NCBI GenBank assembly: GCA_028583405.1
Contig: CM053250.1
Location: 38,761,142 to 38,825,141, forward strand
Source of the DNA: Pogonophryne albipinna
Taxonomy: Eukaryota; Chordata; Actinopteri; Perciformes; Artedidraconidae
Direction of reading: 5' to 3'
DNA length: 64,000 bases
Shown: positions 23,846 to 35,400 of the stretch, in pieces
How the letters are laid out: each line of letters starts with the position of its first letter
How positions within the stretch are numbered: the stretch's first letter is position 1
Made by a program: the position numbers and the translations under genes
The notes under the pieces: generated by a model
Seen by the model: the letters and a program-made list of their open reading frames with translations, nothing else
What the model was told of the DNA's origin: nothing
The model's database searches: none

Positions 23846-24370
23846 ACACACGTCAAGCCACGTGGATCTCTTTGATCGGCAGGCAGGAGGCACTGTAATC
23901 AGCTGGATCAATGGCAGGGATATCAATGGTGATTAGAGGAACACAGGCAGCCTCTGTCTCTGCTGAAGGTGACAGGCCGGGGGGGGGCACAGGGAGGAGA
24001 TGGAACGATAGAGGAGAAGAGGAAGATGAAGGAAAGAAAAATGCCAACCTACAGAGTAAAGAAAGAGAGGGACAGATGGTGGGCATTGATGAAGTGTGAA
24101 TGAAAGAGATACAAGGCAAACTAAAGAGTGTGTTTGAGAATACTCCGAATTTCCTGAGAAGCAGATCATTCTGGGTGGGGAGGTGTCGTGTTACAAAACC
24201 CTAAAAGTAATTTTACCGTTTGATCAACATACATGAAGCCCAAGCACCCACCCACACACACACGCATCCACGCCAGACACACACACACATACACACAAAC
24301 TCACACACACAAAGCTGCCTTGGGGCGATTATATGTTTCTGTCTGTTAATATGACTGTTTGTGTATCTAG

Positions 24371-24508
24371 AAAGCAGGACGCAGGACGCTGGTCGAGGCC
24401 CCGGTGATGAAGACGAGGGCAGAGAGGAGCCGGGTCCAACACACAGCGGCGGGGAGGATGAGGAGGAAGGAGAGGAAGAAGAGGAGGTGTTGCAGTGGAG
24501 GGGGCCAG
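24371..24508 (+). CDS. zfpm1: ZFPM (FOG) family cofactor, predicted coding exon 3 (acidic linker)
   Basis: Internal exon between acceptor TGTATCTAG and donor GTCAGT. It has two bases, 45 codons and one base, so it joins exon 2 (leaving one base, G+AA = Glu) and exon 4 (G+AT = Asp) without a frame change. Other AG dinucleotides 7 and 14 bases inside would break the phase, which fixes this acceptor. The product is highly acidic: about 17 of 45 residues are Asp/Glu, including a five-Glu run, followed by VLQWRGP. The WRGP-D-ELE junction across the intron matches WSGPDELE of FOG1 and WDGPGELE of FOG2, where the same Gly/Asp codon is split by an intron (recalled family knowledge). Acidic low-complexity residues explain why homology searches could miss it. 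The purine-rich (GAG/GAA) composition is likely an exonic splicing-enhancer context, but that is inference. Confidence 0.8.
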
Positions 24509-24796
24509 GTCAGTCATTCCGTGTTTAGATCTAACCAAAACAGATGTTCTGATGCAAAAAGAAGTGAATCATCATTTTGGGTCTGAAGCCATTCCTTGAT
24601 CTGCTTCACTAAAGGATTGAGATTCCTTTAGTGTAACTGCTGACAGAAGCATCAGCTGTTCACATTCCATATTGACCAAACAGAAGCATTCCTTTTTACA
24701 ATACTTAATGGTGTGGTGATCATTCATACTGAAATTGCTATTATTTACAACAGTTGTTTTGAAAAGTAAATACAAGTATTTCAGCTTAGCTTTTAG

Positions 24797-25186
24797 TTAA
24801 AGGTGGGGTAGGTAAGAACGGAGAAACCAGCTCGAGTGCGCTAGAATTTGAAAATACACGACCGGAGAAAATCTGCCACTTCCTTCAGACTTCCTTACAG
24901 AGCCCCTCCTCCAACACACACGAACGCGCACATGACCAATGAGGGCACGAGATAAGTTTGTGCACAGATGGAAGGCTGACAGGCAGGTAGGCCATCCAGT
25001 TACTTTAGCCGGGCCGGCTCAGATGATTGGTCGTGCTTTTTACAGTACTACGGCTTCCACAGTGACATTTTTTAATGGATTTTTTGTCAAAGCATTTAAT
25101 ATATTCATTCCCATCGGGATGTTAAGAGCATTCCATGGAATATAACAAAAGGTGTTTCTGAAGTGAATTATCTACCCCACCTTTAA
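24797..25186 (-). mobile_element. TTAA-flanked MITE, family A, copy 4 (inverted, complete)
   Basis: TTAAAGGTGGGGTAGGTAAG at the left and TACCCCACCTTTAA at the right; the body is the reverse complement of copy 2. It starts 289 bp after the end of predicted exon 3. Confidence 0.88.
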
Positions 25187-25296
25187 CTTAAAACATCAAT
25201 CAGTCGAGCAGGTGTAGTGTGTATCCAGCAGCAGCCTGTCACCTGAGCTTTGCTCTGCACCAGTGTCCATGTTCCGGCTCCCTTCATGCTGCCGCT

Positions 25297-25568
<272 letters not shown>

Positions 25569-28534
25569 CCGTGCTGCAGTGGAAAAGCGCCATTAGACAC
25601 ACTAGCTGCTGGACCTGTGCAGTTTCCTTGTTAATTATTACCAGTTGGATTAGTCGTAATTATTGCAAAGACATTGATACTCTGCAAAACCCCACGCTAT
25701 GTGTTATGCCATTTAAAGAAAGACATTTGAATTTAGTTTTTTTTTTAATAAATGAACATAGAGCAACAAAAAATATTAAATCAGACAAAAATAAATACAT
25801 TCTTAAAACTTAACAGGCTGCAAACTTGAGTCCCTGGCATGAAAGTTGGACATGCTACACCCCACCTCCCCCCTTACCCTCCATGTCGTTGGGAGGGGAG
25901 CCTCTGAATGTTTGCATTGCATTCAGAATAGTGTTATTCCTAGAGATACGGGGATACTCCACTCAGCGTACTTTCATTATAAGTGCTGACATGCTGTCAG
26001 TCTGTGTGTCTGTGCTCGTTTCGGGGGGCTCCTCTGCTGCCTCTTCAGGGGTCCGCCATCTGTCCTCCTGTCCCCCTGTAGGGGATGTGGATGTGACAGG
26101 TTGGGGGGAAATATATTCAAGTCGTAAGAAAAACGAGGAGATAACAAGTAAATTGCCATAATTTTATTATTTATTTCTTCTCTTATCGATGTTTGTTTGG
26201 TTATTTATTTCTCTCTGTCTGTTGACTTCAATGAGTTAAACAATGCAGGAAGATTACCGCACTATCTTGCATTATTTCCTTTTCAAGCTGTGCACATTGT
26301 ATGCATGTCTGTGCTGTGTGTGAGCAGTGCTGAGTGTGTGTGTGTTTTCATTCCTATGGTGGGGAGAGAGGATGTGTTCATTATCGTGCTGTCCCAGCCT
26401 TGTCCCTTTAACAGTAATTGGAGCGATATTAATTGCTGCGCAGTGGCTGGTTGATGGTAGCACCATCATGCCGCACTGATAGGGCCCTCTGCTCTTGTTT
26501 TTTCTTCTCCTTTCTCTCCTCCTCACAAACTAACTGCTGGGTGAGTGGGGAAGGGGGAGGGAGGAGGGCGAGAGAGAGTAAGGGAGGGAGATAGCCCCTC
26601 TATCAGCTCCGGAGCAGGCGCTGTCTTTATCAGGAGCACGATTGGCAAAAAGGAAACTTTGACCGGTCTGAATTTTTCTCTTATCGTCAATGCACCCCCT
26701 CCACCTCCCCTTCCTCCTTCTCTCCCCCTCCCTCCATCCATTCACCTCTCCTCCTCTGCTCTCTCCATCACCACTAACAACCCCACTAACAGCCTCCCCC
26801 TCCCCCTGCATGCATCTCTCCCTCTTTTTCCGTTCTTATTGTTTTTTCTTCTTCTTGGTGCTGTGTCACAGTGGGACTGGAGTCCCTGGCTAATGTGCTT
26901 CATTATTCATACAACATTTTTTCCCCATGCATCAGACATTTCCCAGGAACATATGAGGGGAGAAGTGTGTACTGTATCAGCTGCTTTGGAAATAAACAGT
27001 TGTATCTGCTGTGGGAGAGTTGGCATTCCACTGGTTCCTCTGTGCGTTGCCTTCAGACTCCTGTGAGAGCAGCTGTGGTCTCAGGGGTCCGGCTGCTTTA
27101 AGACAATCCTTCCAGAAGTCCAGCATCCCTGCCGATTACAGCAAATCTACACTGCATGCTTGCCTCACTGGCACTTTGTCTTCCATCTCAAAAATAAACA
27201 AATGGAGTCATATGCATCCATATTTAATATCTTTAAGTTTATAAGTTATGAGAGGTGATTATTGTAGAAATGATTGCAGCAATTAATATTTTCAACCAGA
27301 TGAATCTGCATATTATTTTCTTTTTTCCCTTATACCAAATGTTAGAAAATAGTCTAAATGCTCGATATAATTTAGAGCTCAATTTGATTATTCAAATAGA
27401 TTGAAAAGCATGAAAAGCTCACCTTCAATCAGACACAATAAATTCATCATCAAAATAGTTGCCCTTTAAATGTTCTGTTGATCAACAAATTAACCCATGA
27501 CTTTAGTGCTGGTGGAAATAAATTGCTATAAATTCGCTCAATAACAAAAGAGATATTTACTTTGTTATTTTCGATAGTGCAAGATGTTACGATGCAGCGG
27601 CCACAGTGTGCCCTCCTGTGTTCCACGCTGGCTCACAGTGTGTTCAGCTTCCAGCCGGACCCTGCACCTCTTTTAGCCACATTTGCAATCTTTCCCTTTT
27701 ATCCTCATCTTCCCTCCCTTATTCTTCATGTCATGATACATTAGTCTATACCCTCTTTCTCTTATAGCTGTTTTCTGTCACAGTGGGTCATACAGTATGT
27801 ATCTTCTACTTTCCATGCAGACTTGTAAGTCTAAAAGATTGAACAAATAATTACTAGTTACTAAAAAGTAAAAGGTAAAAAATAATATTCTTTGGAATAC
27901 AATTATTTCTAGATTTGACATTTCTAATTTCCCATTCCATGAACAGTTTGTGTTCTAACCGTATGATAATAATCTCTTAATTTATTCAAATCATTAATTC
28001 AAATAATTCTTGTCACAGTCGTTACTGTTCAGACAAACTGATACAGCATTAAACAGTGGAACAACATTGTGGCTTCCATTGATATGAAAATAAAAAATAC
28101 CTTTAAATTAAAGCAATGATAGGCTTCAGCAATTTTCAATTTTTACTCCAATATGTAGTTCACCTTAAAAAAACGTGTGTGTGTGTGAGCTGGTCCCTAT
28201 CACGGATGATATGCTAAAGCCACCATTTTAATCTACAGTGTGTCCATACTGCATGATATGCAATATAAATTATGAAAGAAGAAAAAAACCTATCTTTCCA
28301 ATGACCTTGCAGGCTGGAGGGTTCAACATTTCCCCCTCGCTGCTTAAAATGTGTGATATGCAAATGGCTGTCACAGTAATCCCTCGTCATTTGCCGGCTG
28401 CAGTCCACACATCCTCTGCTTCCACACTGTGCATGAACCCGTGAACATGTTTTATATCTAAGGCGATTGACCACATATATTTTAAAGAGTATTTAAAGCT
28501 GATTTCATCAACGTATGATTATTTAAATAATCTA

Positions 28535-28781
<247 letters not shown>

Positions 28782-29103
28782 TCTTCACTCAAACATACAC
28801 TCTTACACTATCCTGTTTCCGATAGTAGGTAATACAGTATATTAATAATTGGAGTAGGATGCATTTTAAAGATACCTTTTATTTTAGAATCCACTTTCAT
28901 CTCCAATAGTTTAAAAATAGTTTTATTCCACTGTTAAATAACCTGTTCAATACAGACATGCCACTTGTAAAAATTAAATAACATTTCTGTGAACTGATAT
29001 TTGTTTAGTGAGCTTATTAGAGAATGTTCCCTGAGAGATTGTAAAATGTCAATGAAGATGTCAGACTTAGTATATTTGCTAATAATTACATACAATACAT
29101 GGA

Positions 29104-29104
<1 letters not shown>

Positions 29105-29149
<45 letters not shown>
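29105..29149. repeat. (TG)n microsatellite, short
   Basis: About 22 TG units. Confidence 0.97.
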
Positions 29150-29150
<1 letters not shown>

Positions 29151-29790
29151 CCAGGTGAATCTGCGGCCCCCTGATGGCCAGTACATAAATGATGTGGCCC
29201 CCACCACCATCCCAGTTGCCCATCCCTGCCATAATGTGTGTTCATCCCTCACACAGTGTTAAAGCCTAAAGAGCTGTTTGTTGCATTTGTGTGTGGTTTA
29301 TCAGGAGCAAAGAAGGTTTATTCTCACGTTGAGACCAGAGTCACCGGGTGAACATTTAAAAAGGGGTGAACATGGGATGGAAGGATGAAGGGTGAGAGAG
29401 TGCTTATCAAGGAGAGGAAGAATAAAGGAACTACTGAGGAAGAGAGGGAGGAAGTGGTTGGAATAAAGAAGGACCATTTTGAGTTTAGCATGCTGAGATA
29501 CCTAATGAAGAAGAGGGGTGAAGGTTTAAGCACCAACATGAGGGGGGGGGATTTTACAAGGGGCAATTCAGATAGTGAAATTAGAGGTGAGAATGCAAAG
29601 TTGGTAAGGTTAGGTAGAAGGATGGGGGAGATACACTAACGGCCCGTCTACACTACAGGCATCGAAAAATGCTTTCAACGCTTCGCCCATTCATTTGAAT
29701 GGGGTGACGTAGAAGATTTTTAAACTTCGCCGAACTGCATTGTGGGGAGCATGGCATGGCTTTGCAAGCATCGTGAGCATCTATCGGCAT

Positions 29791-29817
29791 CAAAAGTTGA
29801 ACAATGTTCAACTTTTG
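29791..29817. repeat. Perfect 13-bp inverted repeat, 1-nt centre
   Basis: CAAAAGTTGAACA, one base, TGTTCAACTTTTG. Outside it AAGCATCG (29766-29773) pairs with CGATGCTT (29823-29830), extending the possible hairpin to about 65 nt. Confidence 0.92.
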
Positions 29818-29943
29818 AGGCTCGATGCTTGGCATCAGCCAATCAAATCCCGCGTATGCAAATCTGACAGTACAAGCGCTAGCCAATCAAACCGCGTGTA
29901 TGCTGGGAGAGACTACGCAGGTCATTTCCTCATATTCAAAAAA

Positions 29944-30073
29944 ATGGAGGGAAAATTCATTATAGCGGTAGTGAATCACCCGGTGCTGAATGATCAGTCT
30001 CTGTTCATCTACCGGGATACAAACCGGAGGAGCGAGGCATGGAGGGAGGAGGCAGAGACAGTGGATGAAACTG
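29944..30073 (+). pseudogene. MADF/Myb-like DNA-binding exon of the Harbinger element
   Basis: ATG to a GTAGGT splice donor, 43 codons. FIIAVVNHPVLND, then YRDTNRRSEAWREEAE: the Leu/Ile..Pro-Val-Leu, Tyr-x-Asp and Ala-Trp positions are those of MADF domains. Harbinger elements encode a second, Myb/MADF-like protein alongside the transposase (established knowledge); this is most likely its first exon. The following exon is not present. A host gene is unlikely because the exon lies wholly between the transposon's inverted repeats. Confidence 0.6.
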
Positions 30074-30208
30074 GTAGGTTTTCGCCTGTTTGGGGATTTT
30101 ATATCCAGTTTACTTCGTTTTAACATTGCTATTGCTTTGTATGCCGGGGGCGGGCGGGAGATTCCTGATTGGTTGTTGGTCGCCTTGGGCGAGAGAAATC
30201 GCCAAGCC

Positions 30209-30661
30209 TCAGACACGCCCAGCTTCAAGATTTTTTGATGCCTGTAGTGTAGACGGGCCGTAAGAAATGATTGGCAGGTATGCTTTGAGTTTGGTATTAA
30301 CTGTAGAACATGTTGAGATGTCCTGCTCTCCAACCAGCACTCTGCTGTGTTCTAAGTTGGGTCTCTTTGGTTCACACAGCTTTGGAATGATGGCAAAAAT
30401 GTATTCAGTGCAAAGTTGCAATTGCCACTTTATTGACGATGATTGTCCAGTACCTAATAACACATTCTTAATATTGGGCCACATCTTATCCCTCATATGT
30501 TTGCAGGACACTGTTACATGGCAGGGCTGCTCCACATCCACCCATCTGTCACACAACTCTGTCAGATGCTCACACTCTTCTCTGTAACCTTCCTCCATAT
30601 CTCCGGCCAGCAGACTTCCATGTCTCTCAGGAGGACAGAGTCCCTGCAAGCACTTTGTCAA
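30209..30661 (-). other. Unrecognised antisense open frame
   Basis: 150 codons. The part outside the Harbinger element (30264-30661) has ordinary composition with several Cys and Trp (ECEHLTELCDRWVDVEQPCH, MRDKMWPNIKNVLLG), unlike the repeat artefacts nearby. No domain is recognised, no splice model is obvious, and the last residues run into transposon sequence. It may be the fossil of an unknown repeat or a chance frame. Confidence 0.2.
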
Positions 30662-31659
30662 TTACACCTGTCAATCACAATGCTTTGGGATAATGATTGG
30701 TTGTCATGTGTCCAGAGGGCTTGTCTTGTCAGAGAGACACCTCAGAGTACAGCAGCAGTTTCAAATGAACTCAGTGGACGTTTGTATTGGACCCATAAAC
30801 ACACGAAGAAGAAACATTCTTGTATGTGGGTCAGCAGGAATGCATGTTTATCCAATGGTTCTGTTTCTATCAAAGATAAAGAATGACTACCTTTGTTAAA
30901 GTCACATCCATCTCAATACTCCAGTAAATGAAACTAGTGGTTCAGTGTAGAGCTGACTGTATGCAAAGGAAGAGACAGGAACTTCAACTTAATCAATTAT
31001 TGTAATTTCATGTAGGTGGTTACTGTTGATCGACTGATTTGTTAATCAAATTGTCAATTATAGAATAATATTTTAATAATCATATGATCATTATTCCAGA
31101 TAATATAGTAGCACTAACAATTCCTTACCACTAGCAGTTTCTTCTTTAACCAGTAGGAAGAAATCAGCTCAGTGTGTCAAAGTGGAATATTAGAGCAAAT
31201 TATTATTATGCTTCAAAAATATTGTGTACGTCTGCTATACTTTATAACTTGCAAAATAGTACTTTATGTTAATATTTTCTAATGAAGTACAGAATTACAG
31301 GTAATATAGATCTACTTACGGTTGCTGCCCTAAACATGACACAGCACAGAAGGCATGTCTTCTTCTACTGTGTGTGTTATCACATTAATATGCTTACAGC
31401 AAACCGGTTTCTCCTTTGAATCACGTTGAGGAGCTGAACTATAAGGGTTTCATTTGGCTGATGGAACAAACCACTTTACAAATATAATCACAACTGTGTG
31501 TTATGTGTATATTAAACTATAAGTTGTCCTGTTGTGAAACATTCATGACTACAGTATTCATGATTTTGTGTCATGAATACATTCGTAATATTTGGTAATC
31601 AGTCTCCAGTACTGCAGCCCAGCCTGCTCTCTGTGTGGAGCAGCAGCACCTGCCTCCAT

Positions 31660-32480
31660 CACGTCCGGCAGCGTTGACATGAAACACACAAGAAACACCT
31701 CAAAACGTGCGGAATGACCGGGATCGGGTTGCTATGTCTTTTATAAGACATTCGCCTAGCCCTTTTCACGCAAATCGCAGAAAACTGTGATAATTTGCCC
31801 CATAGGAATGAATGGGAAATCCATTTGAACAGAGCTCAAAAACACCCCACTTTGACCCCATACAGATTCCACATACTTTAACGTAGAACAAAAGTTACAA
31901 GTTTAAACGGTTCTCGAGACTATGGACTTTATTAGACTAATTGCATATATTTTGATAGCTAGTACGGTTCTCACGTAGTCGCAGCTTACGTTTTGTGAAA
32001 ATGTCACACTGTTTCACATTTTATAATGGGTGTGTATGGGAGAGCTCGTTAAGCCTTTGAGTGGGTGACATCACGGCTAGATGGGAGAGGAGCTGTCAAA
32101 TCTAAAGAGTTTCTTTCCAACTATTCCTCGGCTGGCCACAATTTTCACTCTTCATACATCATTTGGTGATCATAATGTAAGGAAATGTGTCACGGCCGCA
32201 CCGATATGCTCATTTAATCAAACGGACACATATAACAAACACGAGAGTCATCAGCTGTTCATCTGGTATCCTAAATACTCTGGGTGGGATATTTAGCTGA
32301 TTGGAGTTACAGTTTTTTACTTAAAAGCAATAATGCAAAACAATATTGTCAATACATTCTCTGATAGGCTGTCTCTTGTTCACTGGCAGGGCGTTGCCGT
32401 GGAAACGCTTTGATCTTTGAACACACCTGTCGGTCGTTAACTAAATCCAGTGGCAATCTAAAAATGTCATCGATAAACAG
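31660..32480. repeat. Possible old interspersed repeat (unclassified)
   Basis: Contains ATAGGAATGAATGGGAAATC and TGTATGGGAGAGCTCG, phrases typical of decayed fish MITEs, but no inverted termini or target duplication could be fixed. Confidence 0.25.
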
Positions 32481-35400
32481 TTGAAATAGTCAGCTAAAAT
32501 GAGCTAAAATGAATGGATATTCTTTGTTGTACCTTAACAATACAACTAATGCTATTAATACTTAATCAGCGGGGTAATGTTAGCATCGGGACGTGTACCC
32601 AAGGTTCAGTCACAGTCAACATTTCTCTGAATTTTCTAGTTCCATTTATTCTTTTCTTTAAAAACATTAAATAATGTGCTCTCTACGGCGCTTTGTGTCA
32701 TTAACTGGTGTCAACATTTGACAAAATCAAATATACACACATATGTTTTCAAGATAATACCTTATTATCTCAATAAAATGCCTGAAACAAATATATGTTA
32801 AAAAAGGTCAACTTGTTATAGCCCTTGCTTTCACCGGCCGGTGGAGTCCCCTTGGCATGCCAGTCAAAGAGTTATTAGGGGACACTGCATTTTACAGAAA
32901 GCTCTAACAGTTGAGTTAATACAAAATGTAAACTCACTTTTGCTATAATTTGTAGTTTTTGTTATTAAACATGTCTTTAGCCGCACAATTAGTCAGCACC
33001 GGACACTGGTGTAACGTATTTCTTTGATTCTAACTGGTCAAATTAAAGCCCGGCTTCAAATGATCCTTTGTGGTGCTGAAGACTAACACTATATCAGGAT
33101 TGTCTAATGTTTGTGTCCTCAGTTAGGACAGAAGATCAAGAAGAAGTTATAGCTCATAAACACTCTCTCGTCTCAAACTTTCTGCTCATTGGCCTATCTC
33201 CATTTCTCTCTTATCATGTGCTGTCTCACTCTCTGTGTCCTCTACAGTATCTATCACTCACCAGTTTCCTTCCTTTAATAGACAACAATCTTGTGTTCCC
33301 AAGTCTGAAGGAGGTTGTGTGTCTACAGCGGCAGTAAAGAAAACCTTCAGTATTTTTCCACATGTGCCACTAACAGCCTACTGTACCCACATGTTCCCTG
33401 TACCCAGAAGCCCTGATTCTAAATGAACCTTTCAGCTTGTCCAACTCAATATAAAGACTTAAATGCACTATAAGGGAGACAAAGAAAAGAAAGCATGGGT
33501 ATTTAAGCTTCATTGATTTGTATTCCTTGTATAGAATGCTCATATTTGCAATGTTTTAGAGAACAGTGTTTGTGTACTCTTTCTTGATATGGACCCTCCA
33601 AAGTAGAGTCTGTGTTCTACAGCCGTCTCAATCTGTTTGTTGCTTAACTCTCTGCTGTCTTGGCTCCGGTCTGTTTAATTGATGAACCTCTAAATGACCC
33701 TGAGTGTGTCGAGCACGCCTATCACTCTATAACTTTTCCATGTTCTCTTCCTCGGCCCATACCGATACCGGCCTGATTGAAATGTCCTTCTTCGTGGGAG
33801 CCAGAAGGAGTTGTTAAAGCAGACATGAATTAATGATTGAATTAATTATCGGAGTCACATACCGTACAATTAATTTTGTGGCTTTGCCTCAGTCTTTTTT
33901 CCTCTCCCCGTCTGTGCGCAGAGAATGTCAAGAAACATTTTCTAATTAATTGATGTATGATTATCAGGGATAGTTTCTAGAAGGTCTCCACTTTCAATTT
34001 GTGACTACAGCAGAGGGAGAGGGGGGCTGGAAGAGATGGGAGTGGGGGTGTGAGGCAGCTGGGCTCGTGTCGTACGTGCACTCTCAAACACACTTATTGA
34101 GTTGCGCACACGTGCATGTTTTTTGCAATTTTTTCTCTGAGACTGTTTTTATATTACAATTAATCCTAATAATTCCACTCTGTGTCCTCAAGTCATCACA
34201 GTGTTAGAAACGGTTGAGTTTTGAGCTTTATTCTACTAAACACAAAGAAACAGACAAACATTAGTCTTCCTTAACACGATGCATGCTTCTTGTGCAGGGG
34301 ATAATGCACTAAAAGACTGTAACTTTGGGAGAGTCCAACATTATTAGGATTTGAACATGGACAGTGAACGTTTACAAAGTGAAAAGTTCCAGCTATAGAA
34401 AGTACAGAATAGCCAAGGACCAGGGTGTCATTTTAAAGCCTGCTAGCGTCTCCGAGGCTGCACTGTTCTAACTCTCCACAGCATAAAGAGACAGAAGAAG
34501 AGCTGCACATTTGTTAGTTTGCCAATTTTTCCAGGAGCACTGAGTTTATAAGATATGTCCTGACATTGTAGATTTCAAAAAATCATGTGGTCGCAGTTTG
34601 ATTTCAACGGGCCACTGCCTCAGCTGTCACTTCTGGATGACCAGCCACGGCATCAGCAATGTGAAAAGGCCTGCTGTAGTTCTGATTGAAGGCTTTTTCC
34701 ATTGGTTGGAGAAACCACTGGAGGTATTGAGAGAATGGTGACGTCATGTACTAATATAGCCAGGTATCTCACTTCATGCAGGAAAAAGATGTGCCTTGCT
34801 CTTTCTGCATGGAATGCCAACTATTGTTTTAGTGTGTTTCATAGATCATCATGAAAACATTGAATTCATTGTTCCATGTAACGTCAACCCCGTCTTCACT
34901 TCTGTGTGAATAGGTATTCATCTATTCCTGACCAACAACTATTTTCATTATTGATTAAACAAACTAAAACCACTCCTGACCTATTTTTGAGACCCTGTCT
35001 TGAACAATTTCCCTGTGTCAATGTGCTTTCATTGTTTTAGATTGGTGTACTTTACATTTGTTTAGTTGCAACACTAAAGCCTTGTAGTATTCGAACATTT
35101 GAAGACAGTTTAGGAGCCATATGCTTGGTCGTTGATGATTGTTTCTATTATTATCATTGGTTTACACCACAATTAGGATATTGTCACCTGGGTGTGGTTT
35201 AATGTATTTAGTCCACCTGTTGTGTTTGTTGTGGAAAGAGAAAGAGGGTGACTTGGTTCAGATACTTTTAGTTGACTGTATGGTTCTACTCCTGTTATTG
35301 TTTGTTTGTTTTCTTTATTAAACAACGTGAATTTTAACCTCAGTACAGACTGCTATTGGGAACGAGTCACAACGATGGACCAAGTTTAGCCTCTTGAGCG

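Larger units (their letters stand above)
7982..24370 (+). other. Intron 2 of the predicted zfpm1 gene and its contents
   Basis: 16.4 kb between predicted exons 2 and 3. 7982-9055 and 9162-9560 show no feature beyond a short TG run near 8722. Then follow a Tc1/mariner-like remnant (9575-10530), an L2/SINE-type tail (10677-10805), a composite around 11143-12730 (P-like MITE, then TTAA MITE), unique DNA 12730-13700, a hairpin repeat near 13951 and a third TTAA MITE ending at 14509. Next is the large transposon nest 14589-19657, two LINE 3' ends (19957-20505), a fish repeat at 20830-21020, the hAT element 22259-23150 and an AC array at 23759-23843. 21100-22250 and 23160-23758 hold nothing I can name. 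22000-22140 is a GC-balanced, non-repetitive block with TATC/GATA motifs. Confidence 0.7.
29640..30260 (+). mobile_element. PIF/Harbinger-type element with MADF/Myb-like exon
   Basis: Terminal inverted repeats begin CGGCCCGTCTACACTACAGG and are identical for 24 bases on both ends. The trinucleotide TAA flanks both sides (29637-29639, 30261-30263), the target duplication expected of PIF/Harbinger. 621 bp; contains a near-perfect palindrome at 29791-29817 and a coding-looking exon at 29944. The transposase itself is absent, so this is a deleted copy. Confidence 0.82.

Noticed and set aside
26545..27066. 173-codon plus frame
   Set aside because: Starts in a purine-rich and runs through a C/T-rich stretch; low complexity with no domain.
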